64,000 nucleotides of DNA from Methylobacillus gramineus (GTDB taxonomy: Bacteria > Pseudomonadota > Gammaproteobacteria > Burkholderiales > Methylophilaceae), in contig NZ_JAJAVE010000003.1 in the NCBI RefSeq assembly GCF_020532675.1, positions 62,001-126,000 of the forward strand. The letters are read 5' to 3'. Positions 1 through 9,399 of this stretch are shown here, piece by piece; position 1 is the first letter of the stretch; each line of letters starts with the position of its first letter. Position numbers and translations under genes: made by a program. The notes under the pieces are model-generated. The model was not told the DNA's origin, ran no database searches, and was given only the letters and a program-made list of their open reading frames with translations.

Positions 1-357
1 GGTCATTACCGGGTAATCGTTGGCAGGCAAGGTTTGCAAATTAAATCGACTTTTTCCGGTTTTGACCTGAATTCGATTTTCCTGCGTTGCCATGTTGATT
101 TCAGCGTTTTCAGGTAGTGACCTGCAGATATCCAGCAGTTTTTTTGCTGATACTGTGGTCGATAATTCTCCACCAACCGCGGTTTCCACAGAAAGTGAGA
201 TTTGCATTTCAAGATCTGTGGCTGTCAGGACGATTTTATCTTGCTTTGCTTCCAGTAACAGATTGGAAAGGATAGGCAAGGTATGACGTCTTTCAACAAT
301 GCCGCTTACAGATGAAAGGGGTTTTAGCAGCGTATCGCGATTGATTTTGATATTCAT
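1..357 (-). CDS. dnaN: DNA polymerase III beta sliding clamp, N-terminal part (cut by window edge)
   Basis: This gene reads leftwards off the window, so only the first 119 codons are present. The start is the ATG whose complement lies at 355-357, and the protein begins MNIKINRDTLLKPLSSVSGI. That opening, followed by RRHTLPILSNLLLEA and the TATDLEMQIS segment, is characteristic of domain 1 of the bacterial beta clamp. The clamp is a ring-shaped dimer that encircles DNA and tethers the replicative polymerase and other repair and replication factors. It lies downstream of dnaA in the same direction, the usual dnaA-dnaN order. The frame is open to the edge with no stop, so nothing suggests a broken gene. 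Confidence 0.95.
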   Translation of the reverse strand, partial: MNIKINRDTLLKPLSSVSGIVERRHTLPILSNLLLEAKQDKIVLTATDLEMQISLSVETAVGGELSTTVSAKKLLDICRSLPENAEINMATQENRIQVKTGKSRFNLQTLPANDYPVMT

Positions 358-581
358 ATCTTTAAAACCTAAATAGTAAAATATAAATTAATGATAACAA
401 TAATGTTAGAGACTTCTGTTGATAACTCTATTTTTTCTTTTAAACTCAAATTACTAAGTCAGACTCAACTGTCTTGACATTGTTAGATACTGGTGTGGAT
501 AGAATGTTGGTTATTTTAACGCTTTCTGAAAATCGCGCCTAAACCGCATTTCTATTCACAGGCTATCCATAACTTAACTGC
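358..581. other. dnaA-dnaN intergenic region, candidate oriC with DnaA-box-like 9-mers
   Basis: This 224-base gap contains an AT-rich stretch (about 361-450) that could serve as the unwinding element. It also has several near-matches to the DnaA box TTATNCACA: TGTTGATAA at 417-425 (reverse sense, one mismatch), TGTGGATAG at 494-502 (reverse, one mismatch), CTATTCACA at 552-560 (one mismatch) and CTATCCATA at 563-571 (two mismatches). It lies between the initiator gene and the clamp gene, a common origin position. The other flank of dnaA also carries a perfect box, so which flank is the origin is not settled by sequence alone. Confidence 0.5.
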
Positions 582-2006
582 TTAATCCCTGATCACCTGG
601 ATCAGCACCGAGATATCTCGCCCTACATTGGGATCATTCTGCCTTAATTGCTCAATTTCATCACAGGCATGCATCACGGTGGTGTGATGGCGACTACCAA
701 ACGCTTCTCCAATCTCTGGAAAACTATGATTGGTCAGCTCACGCGCTAGCGCCATGGCTACCTGCCGTGGACGGGCAAAATTACGTGAGCGTTTCTTGCT
801 ATACATTTCCGCTACTTTAATCTTGTAATAGTCAGCCACCGTTTTTTGAATATTTTCAATTGTAATCTGGCGACCGCGTACGGCGATCAGGTCTTTCAAT
901 GCTTCCTTTGCCAAGTTGACGTCGATAGCATGTCCGGTGAAATTGGCCATGGCAATGATACGATTGAGTGCACCTTCCAGCTCACGCACGCTGGAACGGA
1001 CCTGTTTGGCGATGAAGAAGGCGACATCCTCATGCAAGTTGACACGTGCAGCCTCGGCCTTTTTCAACAGAATCGCCACGCGCATTTCCAACTCAGGTGG
1101 TTCAACAGCTACGGTCAGGCCCCAGCTGAAACGAGTACGCAGACGTTCATCGACATCTGCGATTTCCTTGGGATAGGTATCACAGGTGATGATGATCTGT
1201 TTCTTGGCTTCAATCAGCGAGTTGAAGGCGTAGAAAAATTCTTCTTGGGTACGACTCTTTTTGGCGAAAAACTGGATATCGTCAATCAACAGTAGATCAA
1301 GAGAGTGATATTGACGCTTGAACTCATCAAACGCCTTGTGTTCGTAGGCTTTTACCACATCAGAGACATAGCGTTCTGCATGTAGATAGCGGATCTTGGC
1401 ATCTGGCCGTTGCTGTTTGAGGTGATTGCCGATGGCTTGCAGCACATGGGTTTTGCCTAGCCCTACACCGCCATAAATAAACAAGGGGTTGTAGGCGGTG
1501 CCCGGATTTTCTGCGACCTGGATGGCGGCAGCTCTGGCTAGTTGATTCGCTTTACCAGTGACAAAGTTATCAAAAGAGAACGATGGATTCAGTCCATTGG
1601 TTTCAACCGCGGGCTTGGTTTTCTTGACAACGTTGGCAGCGCGACTAGGACTGACAGGCTTGGTTACCTTGCTTATTTCAGCATCCAAAGAAGGGATAGC
1701 AGTGTCAGGGCTGGTTTTTGCTGGTTTACTGGGAATGGCAGAAATGGCAGGCGCTTGTTTCTTGTCGGTCGCATCGTACAAGGCCAATTCAATTTGAACT
1801 GACTCGGGATAGACTTCTTCTGCCAGGATTTGGATCTTCTGCAGGAATCTATCTTTTACCCATTGCTGTACAAAGCGATTGGGGGCAAGTAAACGGAAGA
1901 TACCATTATGGGTTTCAAACCTGAGCGGTTTGATCCAAGTATTGAATTGCTGCGCCGATAATTCCTCTTCAAAGCGACCGAGACAAATAGACCAAAAATT
2001 TTCCAT
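582..2006 (-). CDS. dnaA: chromosomal replication initiator DnaA
   Basis: This 474-residue initiator binds DnaA boxes at oriC, oligomerises with ATP and opens the duplex. Domain I (about 1-75, MENFWSICLGRFEEEL) is the helicase and DiaA-contacting part. A variable proline/lysine-rich linker spans about 80-140. The AAA+ domain has Walker A GGVGLGKTH at 179-187 and the Walker B segment LLLIDDIQFF near 240. The C-terminal DNA-binding helix-turn-helix carries the signature FGSRHHTTVMHA near 435-450. The length is normal for the family. The start ATG at 2006 is the only one that preserves domain I. The gene reads away from rpmH, with divergent promoters in the 2007-2284 gap. Confidence 0.98.
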   Translation of the reverse strand: MENFWSICLGRFEEELSAQQFNTWIKPLRFETHNGIFRLLAPNRFVQQWVKDRFLQKIQILAEEVYPESVQIELALYDATDKKQAPAISAIPSKPAKTSPDTAIPSLDAEISKVTKPVSPSRAANVVKKTKPAVETNGLNPSFSFDNFVTGKANQLARAAAIQVAENPGTAYNPLFIYGGVGLGKTHVLQAIGNHLKQQRPDAKIRYLHAERYVSDVVKAYEHKAFDEFKRQYHSLDLLLIDDIQFFAKKSRTQEEFFYAFNSLIEAKKQIIITCDTYPKEIADVDERLRTRFSWGLTVAVEPPELEMRVAILLKKAEAARVNLHEDVAFFIAKQVRSSVRELEGALNRIIAMANFTGHAIDVNLAKEALKDLIAVRGRQITIENIQKTVADYYKIKVAEMYSKKRSRNFARPRQVAMALARELTNHSFPEIGEAFGSRHHTTVMHACDEIEQLRQNDPNVGRDISVLIQVIRD

Positions 2007-2284
2007 CGGTTGCCCGAAACTCCCGCAGTGACTGATTAAAGATTAATCTAGAATGAATACTTCCGGTTCTTATTGATTGACCGGGTGGATGCCCGTAAGC
2101 GAGGGAGTTTTACCCTCAGCCGGATGGGTGATTCTAGCTTGTTTACCACAACTTATCCACAGGCAAGCCACAATCATTTTCACAAGCTGATGTATTTCCT
2201 AAATAAACATTGACATAACCCTGTGTAATCAGGTTAAATTACGCCCTTTTGATTAGTAACGCATAGAAGTCATCGGAGATTCTC
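2007..2284. other. dnaA-rpmH intergenic region with a consensus DnaA box
   Basis: This divergent intergenic region holds a perfect DnaA box TTATCCACA at 2153-2161, the rpmH promoter at 2210-2239, and presumably the leftward dnaA promoter. The box may autoregulate dnaA or form part of a bipartite origin together with 358-581. Confidence 0.6.
2210..2239 (+). promoter_or_regulatory. sigma-70-type promoter of rpmH
   Basis: A consensus -35 TTGACA at 2210-2215 is followed after 18 bases by a -10 TTAAAT at 2234-2239. It is about 45 bases upstream of the rpmH start, which has a good ribosome binding site (GGAG at 2275-2278). Confidence 0.65.
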
Positions 2285-2419
2285 ATGAAACGCACCTATC
2301 AGCCTTCGAAAGTTCGTCGCGCTCGCACCCACGGTTTTCTGGTGCGTATGAAGACCCGCGGTGGTCGCGCTGTTATCGCTGCGCGCCGTGCCAAGGGCCG
2401 TGCTCGCCTGGCTGTTTAA
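2285..2419 (+). CDS. rpmH: 50S ribosomal protein L34
   Basis: This 44-residue basic protein reads [20 protein letters not shown] at its N-terminus and ends in [10 protein letters not shown]. It matches the highly conserved L34 family over its full length. L34 binds 23S rRNA in the large ribosomal subunit. The ORF is short but certain from the sequence and from its position between dnaA and rnpA. GGAG at 2275-2278 serves as its ribosome binding site. It is the first gene of the rpmH-rnpA-yidD-yidC-mnmE cluster. Confidence 0.98.
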   Translation: MKRTYQPSKVRRARTHGFLVRMKTRGGRAVIAARRAKGRARLAV

Positions 2420-2454
2420 TTCAGCCGTTCGCCGTTAAGGCGATTTAGCTATAC

Positions 2455-2844
2455 ATGGTTTTGCCTTCATACGCTTTTACACGTCGGGCAAAATTATTAA
2501 AAACGGATGAATTTTCATCCGTTTTTAATTTCCGCAAGCGGGTTTCCGGGCGTTATATTGTCTTGCATTATCAATGCAATACGCTGGGAAATGCTCGTCT
2601 GGGGCTTGTAGTGGGAAAGAAAGTCGCTCGTCGGGCCGTTGATCGTAATTACATGAAACGTGTATTACGGGAACTGTTCAGGGTTAGGCAAGATCAATTG
2701 CAGGGATTGGATATTGTAGCCAGACCTCAAAAACAGTTTTCTGCTGAAAATTTTGCTGAAATTCAGCAGGAGTTTATTGAGCTGGTTGAGAATTTACAAC
2801 GTAAGCTGATCAAGCATAATGACGAGCATGAAGCTGTTCTCTAG
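2455..2844 (+). CDS. rnpA: ribonuclease P protein component
   Basis: This 129-residue basic protein is the cofactor of RNase P RNA in 5' maturation of tRNAs. The conserved RNA-binding block LGLVVGKKVARRAVDRNYMKR near residues 48-68, followed by RVLREL, and the N-terminal segment AFTRRAKLLKTDEFSSVF are diagnostic. It starts 35 bases after the rpmH stop and overlaps the following yidD reading frame, which suggests translational coupling. Length and context are standard. Confidence 0.97.
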   Translation: MVLPSYAFTRRAKLLKTDEFSSVFNFRKRVSGRYIVLHYQCNTLGNARLGLVVGKKVARRAVDRNYMKRVLRELFRVRQDQLQGLDIVARPQKQFSAENFAEIQQEFIELVENLQRKLIKHNDEHEAVL

Positions 2845-3046
2845 TCTATTGATAGGGATGATCAAGATCTATCAATGGACATTGAGTCCATTCATCGGTC
2901 AGAGCTGCAGATTTTTCCCCACTTGTTCGCAGTATGCGATTGAAGCCATGCATAAGCATGGTGCATTGCGCGGTGCTTTTTATACGATACGCCGGTTGTC
3001 TAGATGCCATCCCTGGCATGCAGGCGGACATGATCCAGTGCCATGA
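2828..3046 (+). CDS. yidD: YidD family membrane protein insertion efficiency factor
   Basis: This 72-residue protein (from the ATG at 2828) has the YidD pattern MKLFSSLL...IYQWTLSPFIGQSCRFFPTCSQYA, with the conserved CRFxPTCSQY block, and ends in CHPWHAGGHDPVP. YidD is membrane-associated through an amphipathic N-terminus and assists YidC-mediated insertion of inner membrane proteins. An in-frame ATG at 2819 would add three residues (MTS); 2828 fits the family start better. It overlaps the last 17 bases of rnpA and is followed 33 bases later by yidC, the normal order. Confidence 0.93.
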   Translation: MKLFSSLLIGMIKIYQWTLSPFIGQSCRFFPTCSQYAIEAMHKHGALRGAFYTIRRLSRCHPWHAGGHDPVP

Positions 3047-3079
3047 TATTGATGGCCTTAATTACTAGATAAGAGATTT

Positions 3080-4768
3080 ATGGATACCAAGCGCCTGATT
3101 CTGTTTGTCATTTTTTCCTTTTCCATATTGATGCTCTGGGATTCCTGGCAACGTGACCATAAACCGGTCCCCACTACTGCTAGTCAAGCTCAACAAGCAG
3201 AGGATGGCAGCATTCCCCAAGCAGCCAAATCAGCTGGTCAGCCAGCAGCTCAGTCCGGCTTGCCGGTCGAGAATGGTTTCCGCTTGCAAACCGCTGAACG
3301 TATTAATGTTGAAACTGATTTGTACAAGGCAGGTATTGATACGATAGGCGGCGACCTGCGTCGTCTGCAATTGCGTGAGCATAAAGATGATGAAGACCTG
3401 AATCAGGACTTCATCTTGATGGATGATAGGGGCTCCCCTGCCCTGTACGTGGCCCAAACCGGCTTGATTGGTAATCAGCTGCCTACCCACAAGGCTACAT
3501 TCACCAGTGAATCCAGCAATTACAAGCTACAAGCCGGTGCTAATACACTGGATGTACGCCTGACCTGGAAGGGTGAAAATGGTGTTGAAGTCGACAAGAT
3601 TTATACCTTCCACCGTGACAGTTATGCAATTGATGTAAATTATCAAATCCGCAATAATGGCACTGCTGCGATTGATCCATCCATCTATTACCAGATTGTG
3701 CATGATAGTGAATCCCATCAAGGATCACGCATGATGCCCACTTTTACCGGTGCGGCTTATTTTACAGAGTCAGACAAGTATAAGAAGTTGAGCTTCTCTG
3801 ACATGTCCAAGACCAATCTTTCCAAGAATGCCAGCGATGGCTGGGTGGGACTGGTACAACATTATTTTGTCAGTGCCTGGATTCCTCAGAATGGTTTGGC
3901 GCGCGAGTTTTACTCCAAGAAACTGGCTGATAAGATTTACTCTATCGGTAGCGTTAGCCATGTTGGCAACATCGAGCCTGGTAAGACTGCGGATGTGAAA
4001 GCTAGACTATACGCCGGTCCACAAACGCAGACTGAGCTCAATAGTGTCGCCCCTGGCCTCGAATATACCGTCGATTATGGCTGGCTTACTGTCATTGCTT
4101 CTCCCTTGTTCTGGGTATTGTCATCTATCCAGAAACTTGTGAATAATTGGGGTGTTTCAATTATTCTGCTGACTGTGCTGATCAAGCTGGCGTTCTATCC
4201 ATTGTCTGCGGCAAGCTATCGCTCCATGGCCAATATGCGGGAACTGGCACCACGTCTGCAACGCCTGAAAGAGCAATATGGCGATGACAAGCAGAAGATG
4301 CATCAAGCCATGATGGAGATGTACAAGACCGAGAAGATCAACCCAATGGGCGGTTGCTTGCCTATCCTGGTACAGATCCCGGTATTCATCTCTCTTTACT
4401 GGGTGCTACTCGGTAGTGTGGAAATGCGTCATGCCCCATTCATGCTGTGGATACAAGACTTGTCTGCGCCGGATACTTTGTTCGGCACTATCCCTTGGTT
4501 GAACATGCCGGTTGGCTTGCTGCCTTTGCTGATGGGCGCGACCATGATCATCCAGACCAGGCTGAATCCTAAGCCAGCCGATCCAGTCCAGGCCAAGGTC
4601 ATGGCCATCATGCCGATTGTGTTCAGCGTATTCTTCTTTTTCTTCCCGGCCGGGTTGGTACTTTACTGGTTGGTGAATAATATTCTTTCTATTGCACAGC
4701 AATGGCATATCAACCGTTCAACAGAACGTGCAGCTGCTACCAAGAAGAAGGGAAATGTACGCCGTTGA
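3080..4768 (+). CDS. yidC: membrane protein insertase YidC
   Basis: This 562-residue insertase helps inner-membrane proteins fold and insert, alone or with Sec. An N-terminal membrane anchor (residues about 5-20, [15 protein letters not shown]) is followed by a large periplasmic beta-sandwich domain (about 60-330). The conserved insertase core begins near 355 ([15 protein letters not shown]...[19 protein letters not shown]) and has several membrane helices. The C-terminus is basic ([16 protein letters not shown]). Length is typical for Gram-negative YidC. Its end overlaps the mnmE start by 14 bases. Confidence 0.98.
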   Translation: MDTKRLILFVIFSFSILMLWDSWQRDHKPVPTTASQAQQAEDGSIPQAAKSAGQPAAQSGLPVENGFRLQTAERINVETDLYKAGIDTIGGDLRRLQLREHKDDEDLNQDFILMDDRGSPALYVAQTGLIGNQLPTHKATFTSESSNYKLQAGANTLDVRLTWKGENGVEVDKIYTFHRDSYAIDVNYQIRNNGTAAIDPSIYYQIVHDSESHQGSRMMPTFTGAAYFTESDKYKKLSFSDMSKTNLSKNASDGWVGLVQHYFVSAWIPQNGLAREFYSKKLADKIYSIGSVSHVGNIEPGKTADVKARLYAGPQTQTELNSVAPGLEYTVDYGWLTVIASPLFWVLSSIQKLVNNWGVSIILLTVLIKLAFYPLSAASYRSMANMRELAPRLQRLKEQYGDDKQKMHQAMMEMYKTEKINPMGGCLPILVQIPVFISLYWVLLGSVEMRHAPFMLWIQDLSAPDTLFGTIPWLNMPVGLLPLLMGATMIIQTRLNPKPADPVQAKVMAIMPIVFSVFFFFFPAGLVLYWLVNNILSIAQQWHINRSTERAAATKKKGNVRR

Positions 4769-6095
4769 TACGATTGCTGCCATAGCCACTGCCCCAGGTT
4801 CTGGGGGCATTGGCGTGGTGCGTGTATCAGGCTCTGCGAGCAGGGAAATCGCCGTGGCCATCCTTGGCCACTGCCCTGCTCCACGTCATGCGGCTTACCT
4901 TGATTTCAAGGAAGCCGATCAGCAGTTGATCGATAAAGGCATCGCCATTTACTATGTCGGTCCTTATTCCTACACCGGTGAAGATGTCCTGGAGTTGCAG
5001 GCCCATGGCGGCCCTGCCCTCATGCAGATACTACTAAAGCGCTGTATTGCCCTGGGTGCACGCCAGGCTGAACCTGGTGAATTCACCAGGCGCGCTTATC
5101 TCAATGACAAACTTGATCTGGCCCAGGCTGAAGCAGTGGCGGATGTGATTAATGCGGCGACTGAAGCTGCAGCCAGAAGTGCAGTGAGATCCCTCTCAGG
5201 CGAATTTTCCTCCCGTATCCATGCATTGCTGCAACAACTGATAGACCTGCGTCTTTACGTGGAAGCCTGTCTGGACTTTCCCGAAGAGGATATCGATTTT
5301 ATTTCTCAGGGACGGGTGGCAGAAAAGCTGGCAACGGTAGCTGTCGGCTTGCAATCGGTGTTCAAGGAAGCGCAGCAAGGCAATTTATTGCGTGAGGGTA
5401 TACAGGTTGTCCTGGTTGGCCAGCCTAACGTGGGAAAATCGAGCTTGATGAACCAACTGGCCGGGGAAGAGGTGGCGATTGTGACCCCTATTGCCGGGAC
5501 CACACGGGATACCATAAAAAACTCCATACAAATCAATGGAGTACCGTTGCATATTATTGATACTGCTGGTTTGCGCGAGACCGAAGATGAAGTAGAACAG
5601 CATGGAATTGCCAGAACTTGGCGAGCGCTAGAAAACGCCAGCGTTGCATTATTATTGCTAGATGCAAGCCATGGTATTGGAAATGCAGAAAAATTGATTT
5701 TGCAGCGATTGCCGCAGTTTTTGCCAAAAATATGGGTACACAACAAGATTGATCTTGATTCAACAAGCCCAAAAATTGAGAAAATCGATCAGCAGACTCA
5801 TATTCACCTCTCGGCAAAAACTGGTGATGGGTTGAGTTTGCTTCGTCAACATCTGCTGGAAATTGCTGGCTGGCAACCGAGCGGTGAAGGTGTTTTTATG
5901 GCGAGAGCTCGTCACTTGACTGCGTTAGACCAAGTGCGGGAACATCTGGAATTGGCTGCTGAGTTATTGTTACAGCCGGAGTTATTTGCGGAAGAGTTGC
6001 GTTTGGCACAAGAAGAATTAAATACGATCACAGGGGAGTTTAGCCCTGATGATTTGCTCGGAGAAATATTTAGCCGATTTTGTATTGGTAAATAG
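4755..6095 (+). CDS. mnmE: tRNA-5-carboxymethylaminomethyluridine synthesis GTPase MnmE
   Basis: This 446-residue potassium-stimulated GTPase acts with MnmG to modify U34 of certain tRNAs. The N-terminal tetrahydrofolate-binding domain begins [20 protein letters not shown]. The G domain has the P-loop GQPNVGKS at 222-229, GTTRDT at 248-253 and DTAG near 270. The protein ends in the invariant CIGK, whose cysteine is needed for catalysis. A longer frame starts at 4692 inside yidC, but the ATG at 4755 aligns with the family start and is preceded by AAGAAGGG. It overlaps yidC by 14 bases. Its partner mnmG is unusually separated from it by a PEP-CTERM gene. Confidence 0.97.
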   Translation: MYAVDTIAAIATAPGSGGIGVVRVSGSASREIAVAILGHCPAPRHAAYLDFKEADQQLIDKGIAIYYVGPYSYTGEDVLELQAHGGPALMQILLKRCIALGARQAEPGEFTRRAYLNDKLDLAQAEAVADVINAATEAAARSAVRSLSGEFSSRIHALLQQLIDLRLYVEACLDFPEEDIDFISQGRVAEKLATVAVGLQSVFKEAQQGNLLREGIQVVLVGQPNVGKSSLMNQLAGEEVAIVTPIAGTTRDTIKNSIQINGVPLHIIDTAGLRETEDEVEQHGIARTWRALENASVALLLLDASHGIGNAEKLILQRLPQFLPKIWVHNKIDLDSTSPKIEKIDQQTHIHLSAKTGDGLSLLRQHLLEIAGWQPSGEGVFMARARHLTALDQVREHLELAAELLLQPELFAEELRLAQEELNTITGEFSPDDLLGEIFSRFCIGK

Positions 6096-6111
6096 AGTTA
6101 TTTAGTTGAAT

Positions 6112-6140
6112 AAAAAAGCCCGGTTAACCCGGGCTTTTTT
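6112..6140. terminator. bidirectional terminator between mnmE and the PEP-CTERM gene
   Basis: A strong GC stem (GCCCGG / CCGGGC) is flanked by an A run on the left and a T run on the right, so it can terminate mnmE transcripts rightwards and the convergent gene leftwards. Confidence 0.9.
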
Positions 6141-6159
6141 ATTGTCAATCGTGCTTTAT

Positions 6160-7185
6160 TTATGCGCGACGACGAGCACCAAACGCTAGCAGACCCAGGC
6201 CCGCGAGGAACATGGCATAAGTAGAAGGTTCTGGTACAGCCAGTACTGGGATATCACCAGTAAATCCGTATTGATGAATTTGACCACGTTGAGTCAGGTT
6301 GTTGACGTACACATTACCTTCAATATCCGCCGTGTTTTTCAGGTCAGCTTTAACGGCAAGTACTGAGCCACCAAATTGGGCACCGAAATCGACAGTTTCA
6401 GCATCGTAAAAATTCCAGATGGTCGAGCTGGCAATTTTTTGCGCTGAACCACCGAGGAAGTTTGCGGAAATATCGATGTCGGTAAGTCCGGAATTAATGA
6501 TGATGGTAGTCGCGTTGTTCAGGATGAAATCAAATTCACCCAGCTTGAAGATGGAGATAGAGTCTTCGATGCTCAGATTGAACACGGCCAGTCCGGTGCT
6601 ATCAGCAGTGGCGGTAAAAGTAGCTTTATTGCCATTCAGGGTTACACTGCTGGTATTGCTCAGTTGACGTAAGTCAGAGGAAGTGTTGCCAAGCAGGGTA
6701 CGAAAATCAGTGGAGGTGGCTGCGCTGATATTGGTTTGCAATATTGAGTTTGGCGTGTCTAGCTTGCCGCCATTGAAGTTAATATTGGTCGCTGTCCCTT
6801 GCACATAAGTGGGACCATTCAAATGACCATTGTTAGCATTTCCCAATATTGCTGCACTGCCACCGTTGACATGAAAGTTATCAAGACTGCCGCCGATAAC
6901 CGCGCCAGCTGAAAGCACTTTGCCACTACCACTACTTTGTACATTACCGATAACAGTCAGGCCCGCGTAATCAGATGCTGGGAGTGTGCGGTGTACATAC
7001 TCGCCTCCTACAACACTGCCGCCGACCCAAGTGCGTCCATGCAGGTGAGATGTTGAATCAATATTACCCAATACGACCGCATTGAATTGTTGAAATGTTT
7101 GATTGGCATCAAGTGCTGCATGAGCGCTGATGCTGAAAAAAGAGCTTGCTACCATTGCAGGTAACAATAAGGCACGTAATAACAT
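6160..7185 (-). CDS. choice-of-anchor A family protein with PEP-CTERM sorting signal
   Basis: This 341-residue exported protein begins with a signal peptide (MLLRALLLPAMVASSFFSIS, likely cut after AHA near 23). The body (about 25-310) has the glycine/asparagine-rich repeating pattern of the choice-of-anchor A domain (VVLGNID, VGGSVVGG, VIGGSLDNF, ILGNANNGHLNG). It ends in a classic PEP-CTERM tail: VPEPSTYAMFLAGLGLL, a membrane helix, then the basic FGARRRA. Such tails are recognised by exosortase (EpsH/XrtA) for surface or biofilm-matrix deposition. No exosortase gene is visible here, so it must lie elsewhere. The ribosome binding site is GGGGA about 7 bases upstream. The specific function is unknown. 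Confidence 0.88.
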   Translation of the reverse strand: MLLRALLLPAMVASSFFSISAHAALDANQTFQQFNAVVLGNIDSTSHLHGRTWVGGSVVGGEYVHRTLPASDYAGLTVIGNVQSSGSGKVLSAGAVIGGSLDNFHVNGGSAAILGNANNGHLNGPTYVQGTATNINFNGGKLDTPNSILQTNISAATSTDFRTLLGNTSSDLRQLSNTSSVTLNGNKATFTATADSTGLAVFNLSIEDSISIFKLGEFDFILNNATTIIINSGLTDIDISANFLGGSAQKIASSTIWNFYDAETVDFGAQFGGSVLAVKADLKNTADIEGNVYVNNLTQRGQIHQYGFTGDIPVLAVPEPSTYAMFLAGLGLLAFGARRRA

Positions 7186-7363
7186 ATGAATCCCCGATAG
7201 TATTAACTTGAATGACTTTTTAACTACTGATTTATTTTGATATTTCTAATTATTTACTTATAACAGCACAATGTTTTATTGATCCCAAAAATACCATAAC
7301 TCCATAATCGCGCATATAGTCCGAATGGACATATTGACGACAGTGATGAGTGGTAATTTCGAT

Positions 7364-7379
7364 TGTTTCACGTGAAACA
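7364..7379. promoter_or_regulatory. parS centromere site 1 (ParB binding)
   Basis: TGTTTCACGTGAAACA is a perfect 16-bp palindrome identical to the conserved bacterial chromosomal parS consensus. ParB loads here as a CTP-dependent clamp and spreads to build the segregation complex. Confidence 0.95.
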
Positions 7380-7409
7380 AAAAGGGAGAGAAATGAGGTC
7401 TAAAAAGGA

Positions 7410-7425
7410 TGTTTCACGTGGAACA
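7410..7425. promoter_or_regulatory. parS centromere site 2 (ParB binding)
   Basis: TGTTTCACGTGGAACA differs by one base from the perfect palindrome and is itself a common parS variant. The flanking AAGGA / TCCTT extends the inverted repeat beyond 16 bp. Its centre is 46 bases from that of site 1. Confidence 0.93.
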
Positions 7426-7494
7426 TCCTTATAATCACTGACAGGTAAGGCATGAATGCAGTATCATTCAGATAATTCTATCTGAGTAATTTTA

Positions 7495-9399
7495 ATGCAA
7501 TATCCTGAAAAATTTGATGTGATTGTAGTGGGAGGTGGGCATGCGGGAACGGAAGCGGCGTTAGCAAGTGCTCGCATGGGTCAGAAAACCCTGCTATTAA
7601 CACACAATATAGAAACATTAGGTCAGATGTCCTGTAATCCATCAATTGGTGGTATTGGTAAAGGACATTTGGTCAAAGAGGTGGATGCTTTGGGCGGTGC
7701 TATGGCTGCCGCTACCGATGAGGGTGGTATTCAATTCCGTATCCTTAATTCCAGTAAGGGCCCTGCTGTTCGAGCCACTCGGGCGCAGGCTGATCGTGTG
7801 TTGTACAAGGCGGCTATACGTCGGCGTCTGGAAAATCAGCCTAATTTGTGGCTGTTTCAGCAAGCAGTGGATGACATTATTCTCGAGGGCGAGAGGGTGG
7901 CTGGAGTTGTCACCCAGCTTGGCTTGCGCTTTGAATCCAAATCGGTGGTGTTAACAGCAGGTACATTTCTGGCTGGATTGATCCATGTGGGGTTGTCCAA
8001 TTACCAGGCAGGGCGTGCCGGAGATCCTCCCGCAGTATCCTTGGCTGCGAGGTTGCGCGAGATTGGTTTGCCGGCAGGACGTTTGAAAACTGGGACCCCT
8101 CCCCGCATTGATGGCCGGACTATCGATTATAGTGTGATGGCAGAGCAGCCTGGGGATAACCCGGTGCCAGTGTTCTCCTTTCTTGGGAATGTGGCCCAGC
8201 ACCCTGCCCAACTCCCGTGCTGGATTACCTTTACCAATGAAAGAACGCACGAAATCATCCGGAGTGGCTTGGACCGCTCCCCTATGTATACCGGCGTGAT
8301 TGAAGGGGTGGGTCCACGCTATTGTCCTTCGGTGGAAGATAAGATTCACAGGTTTGCTGATAAAGAATCGCACCAGATTTTCCTGGAGCCTGAAGGTCTG
8401 ACGACCAATGAAATTTACCCTAATGGCATTTCAACCAGTTTGCCGTTTGATATCCAGTATCAGTTAGTAAGATCTATCAAGGGCTTGGAAAGTGCGCATA
8501 TCCTGCGCCCAGGTTATGCGATTGAGTATGACTATTATGATCCGCGCGGCTTGAAGAGCTCACTTGAAACCAAAGCGGTACAAGGCTTGTTCTTTGCGGG
8601 GCAGATCAATGGCACTACAGGCTATGAAGAGGCTGCTGCGCAAGGTCTGCTGGCAGGTGCCAATGCCGCATTGTATGCCCAGGAAAAAGAGTCCTGGTGC
8701 CCTACTCGTGATCAAGCCTATATGGGCGTATTGGTTGATGACCTGATTACTGGGGGGGTGAGTGAGCCTTACCGTATGTTCACTAGCCGTGCTGAATATC
8801 GATTGATGCTGCGTGAAGACAATGCGGATATGCGATTAACGGAGGCTGGCCGAAAAATTGGTCTGGTGGATGATGTGCGCTGGGAAGCGTTCTCACGCAA
8901 GCAGGAAGCTATCCAGAGAGAACAAGAGCGTTTAAAGAAGACCTTTATTCATCCTCAGCATGTGCCGGTGGATGATTTGCAGCGCGTGTTCGGTAAACTC
9001 CTGGAACGTGAGTATTCCATGTTTGAGCTGTTGCGCCGGCCTGAGGTTAGTTATGAAGGGTTGCTCAGTTTGCCGAATGCGGGTGTGGGTGAGGCTGATG
9101 AGCATGTCCGCCAGCAATTGGAGATCGCCGCCAAATATCAGGGCTATATAGACCGTCAAACTGAAGAGGTGGCGCGTCTCAAGGGTAGTGACAGTAACAA
9201 GCTGCCAGCGGATCTGGATTACAGCGAAGTGCATGGCTTGTCGATTGAGGTGCAGCAAAAGCTGACTAAACAGAAGCCAGAAACTGTTGGCCAGGCTGGA
9301 CGTATTTCTGGCGTTACCCCGGCAGCGATATCATTGTTGCTAGTGCACTTGAAGCGGAAATATCGCAAAAACGGCCGTGTTGCGGATCAGGTGACATGA
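7495..9399 (+). CDS. mnmG: tRNA uridine-5-carboxymethylaminomethyl synthesis enzyme MnmG
   Basis: This 634-residue FAD enzyme forms a complex with MnmE and installs the cmnm5 group on U34 of tRNAs reading split codon boxes. The N-terminal Rossmann motif GGGHAG is at 13-18. [18 protein letters not shown] (near 44-61) carries the conserved cysteine and glycines, and [15 protein letters not shown] follows near 86-100. The helical C-terminal domain contacts MnmE and tRNA. Length is normal. It heads the mnmG-rsmG-parA-parB operon and its stop overlaps the rsmG start by 4 bases. The two parS sites lie just upstream. Confidence 0.98.
   Translation: MQYPEKFDVIVVGGGHAGTEAALASARMGQKTLLLTHNIETLGQMSCNPSIGGIGKGHLVKEVDALGGAMAAATDEGGIQFRILNSSKGPAVRATRAQADRVLYKAAIRRRLENQPNLWLFQQAVDDIILEGERVAGVVTQLGLRFESKSVVLTAGTFLAGLIHVGLSNYQAGRAGDPPAVSLAARLREIGLPAGRLKTGTPPRIDGRTIDYSVMAEQPGDNPVPVFSFLGNVAQHPAQLPCWITFTNERTHEIIRSGLDRSPMYTGVIEGVGPRYCPSVEDKIHRFADKESHQIFLEPEGLTTNEIYPNGISTSLPFDIQYQLVRSIKGLESAHILRPGYAIEYDYYDPRGLKSSLETKAVQGLFFAGQINGTTGYEEAAAQGLLAGANAALYAQEKESWCPTRDQAYMGVLVDDLITGGVSEPYRMFTSRAEYRLMLREDNADMRLTEAGRKIGLVDDVRWEAFSRKQEAIQREQERLKKTFIHPQHVPVDDLQRVFGKLLEREYSMFELLRRPEVSYEGLLSLPNAGVGEADEHVRQQLEIAAKYQGYIDRQTEEVARLKGSDSNKLPADLDYSEVHGLSIEVQQKLTKQKPETVGQAGRISGVTPAAISLLLVHLKRKYRKNGRVADQVT

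Larger units (their letters stand above)
7186..7494. other. divergent intergenic region carrying tandem parS sites
   Basis: This 309-base gap separates the leftward PEP-CTERM gene from rightward mnmG. Its left part is AT-rich (about 7200-7320) and probably holds the PEP-CTERM promoter. Its right part holds two parS palindromes (7364-7379 and 7410-7425). Confidence 0.8.
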
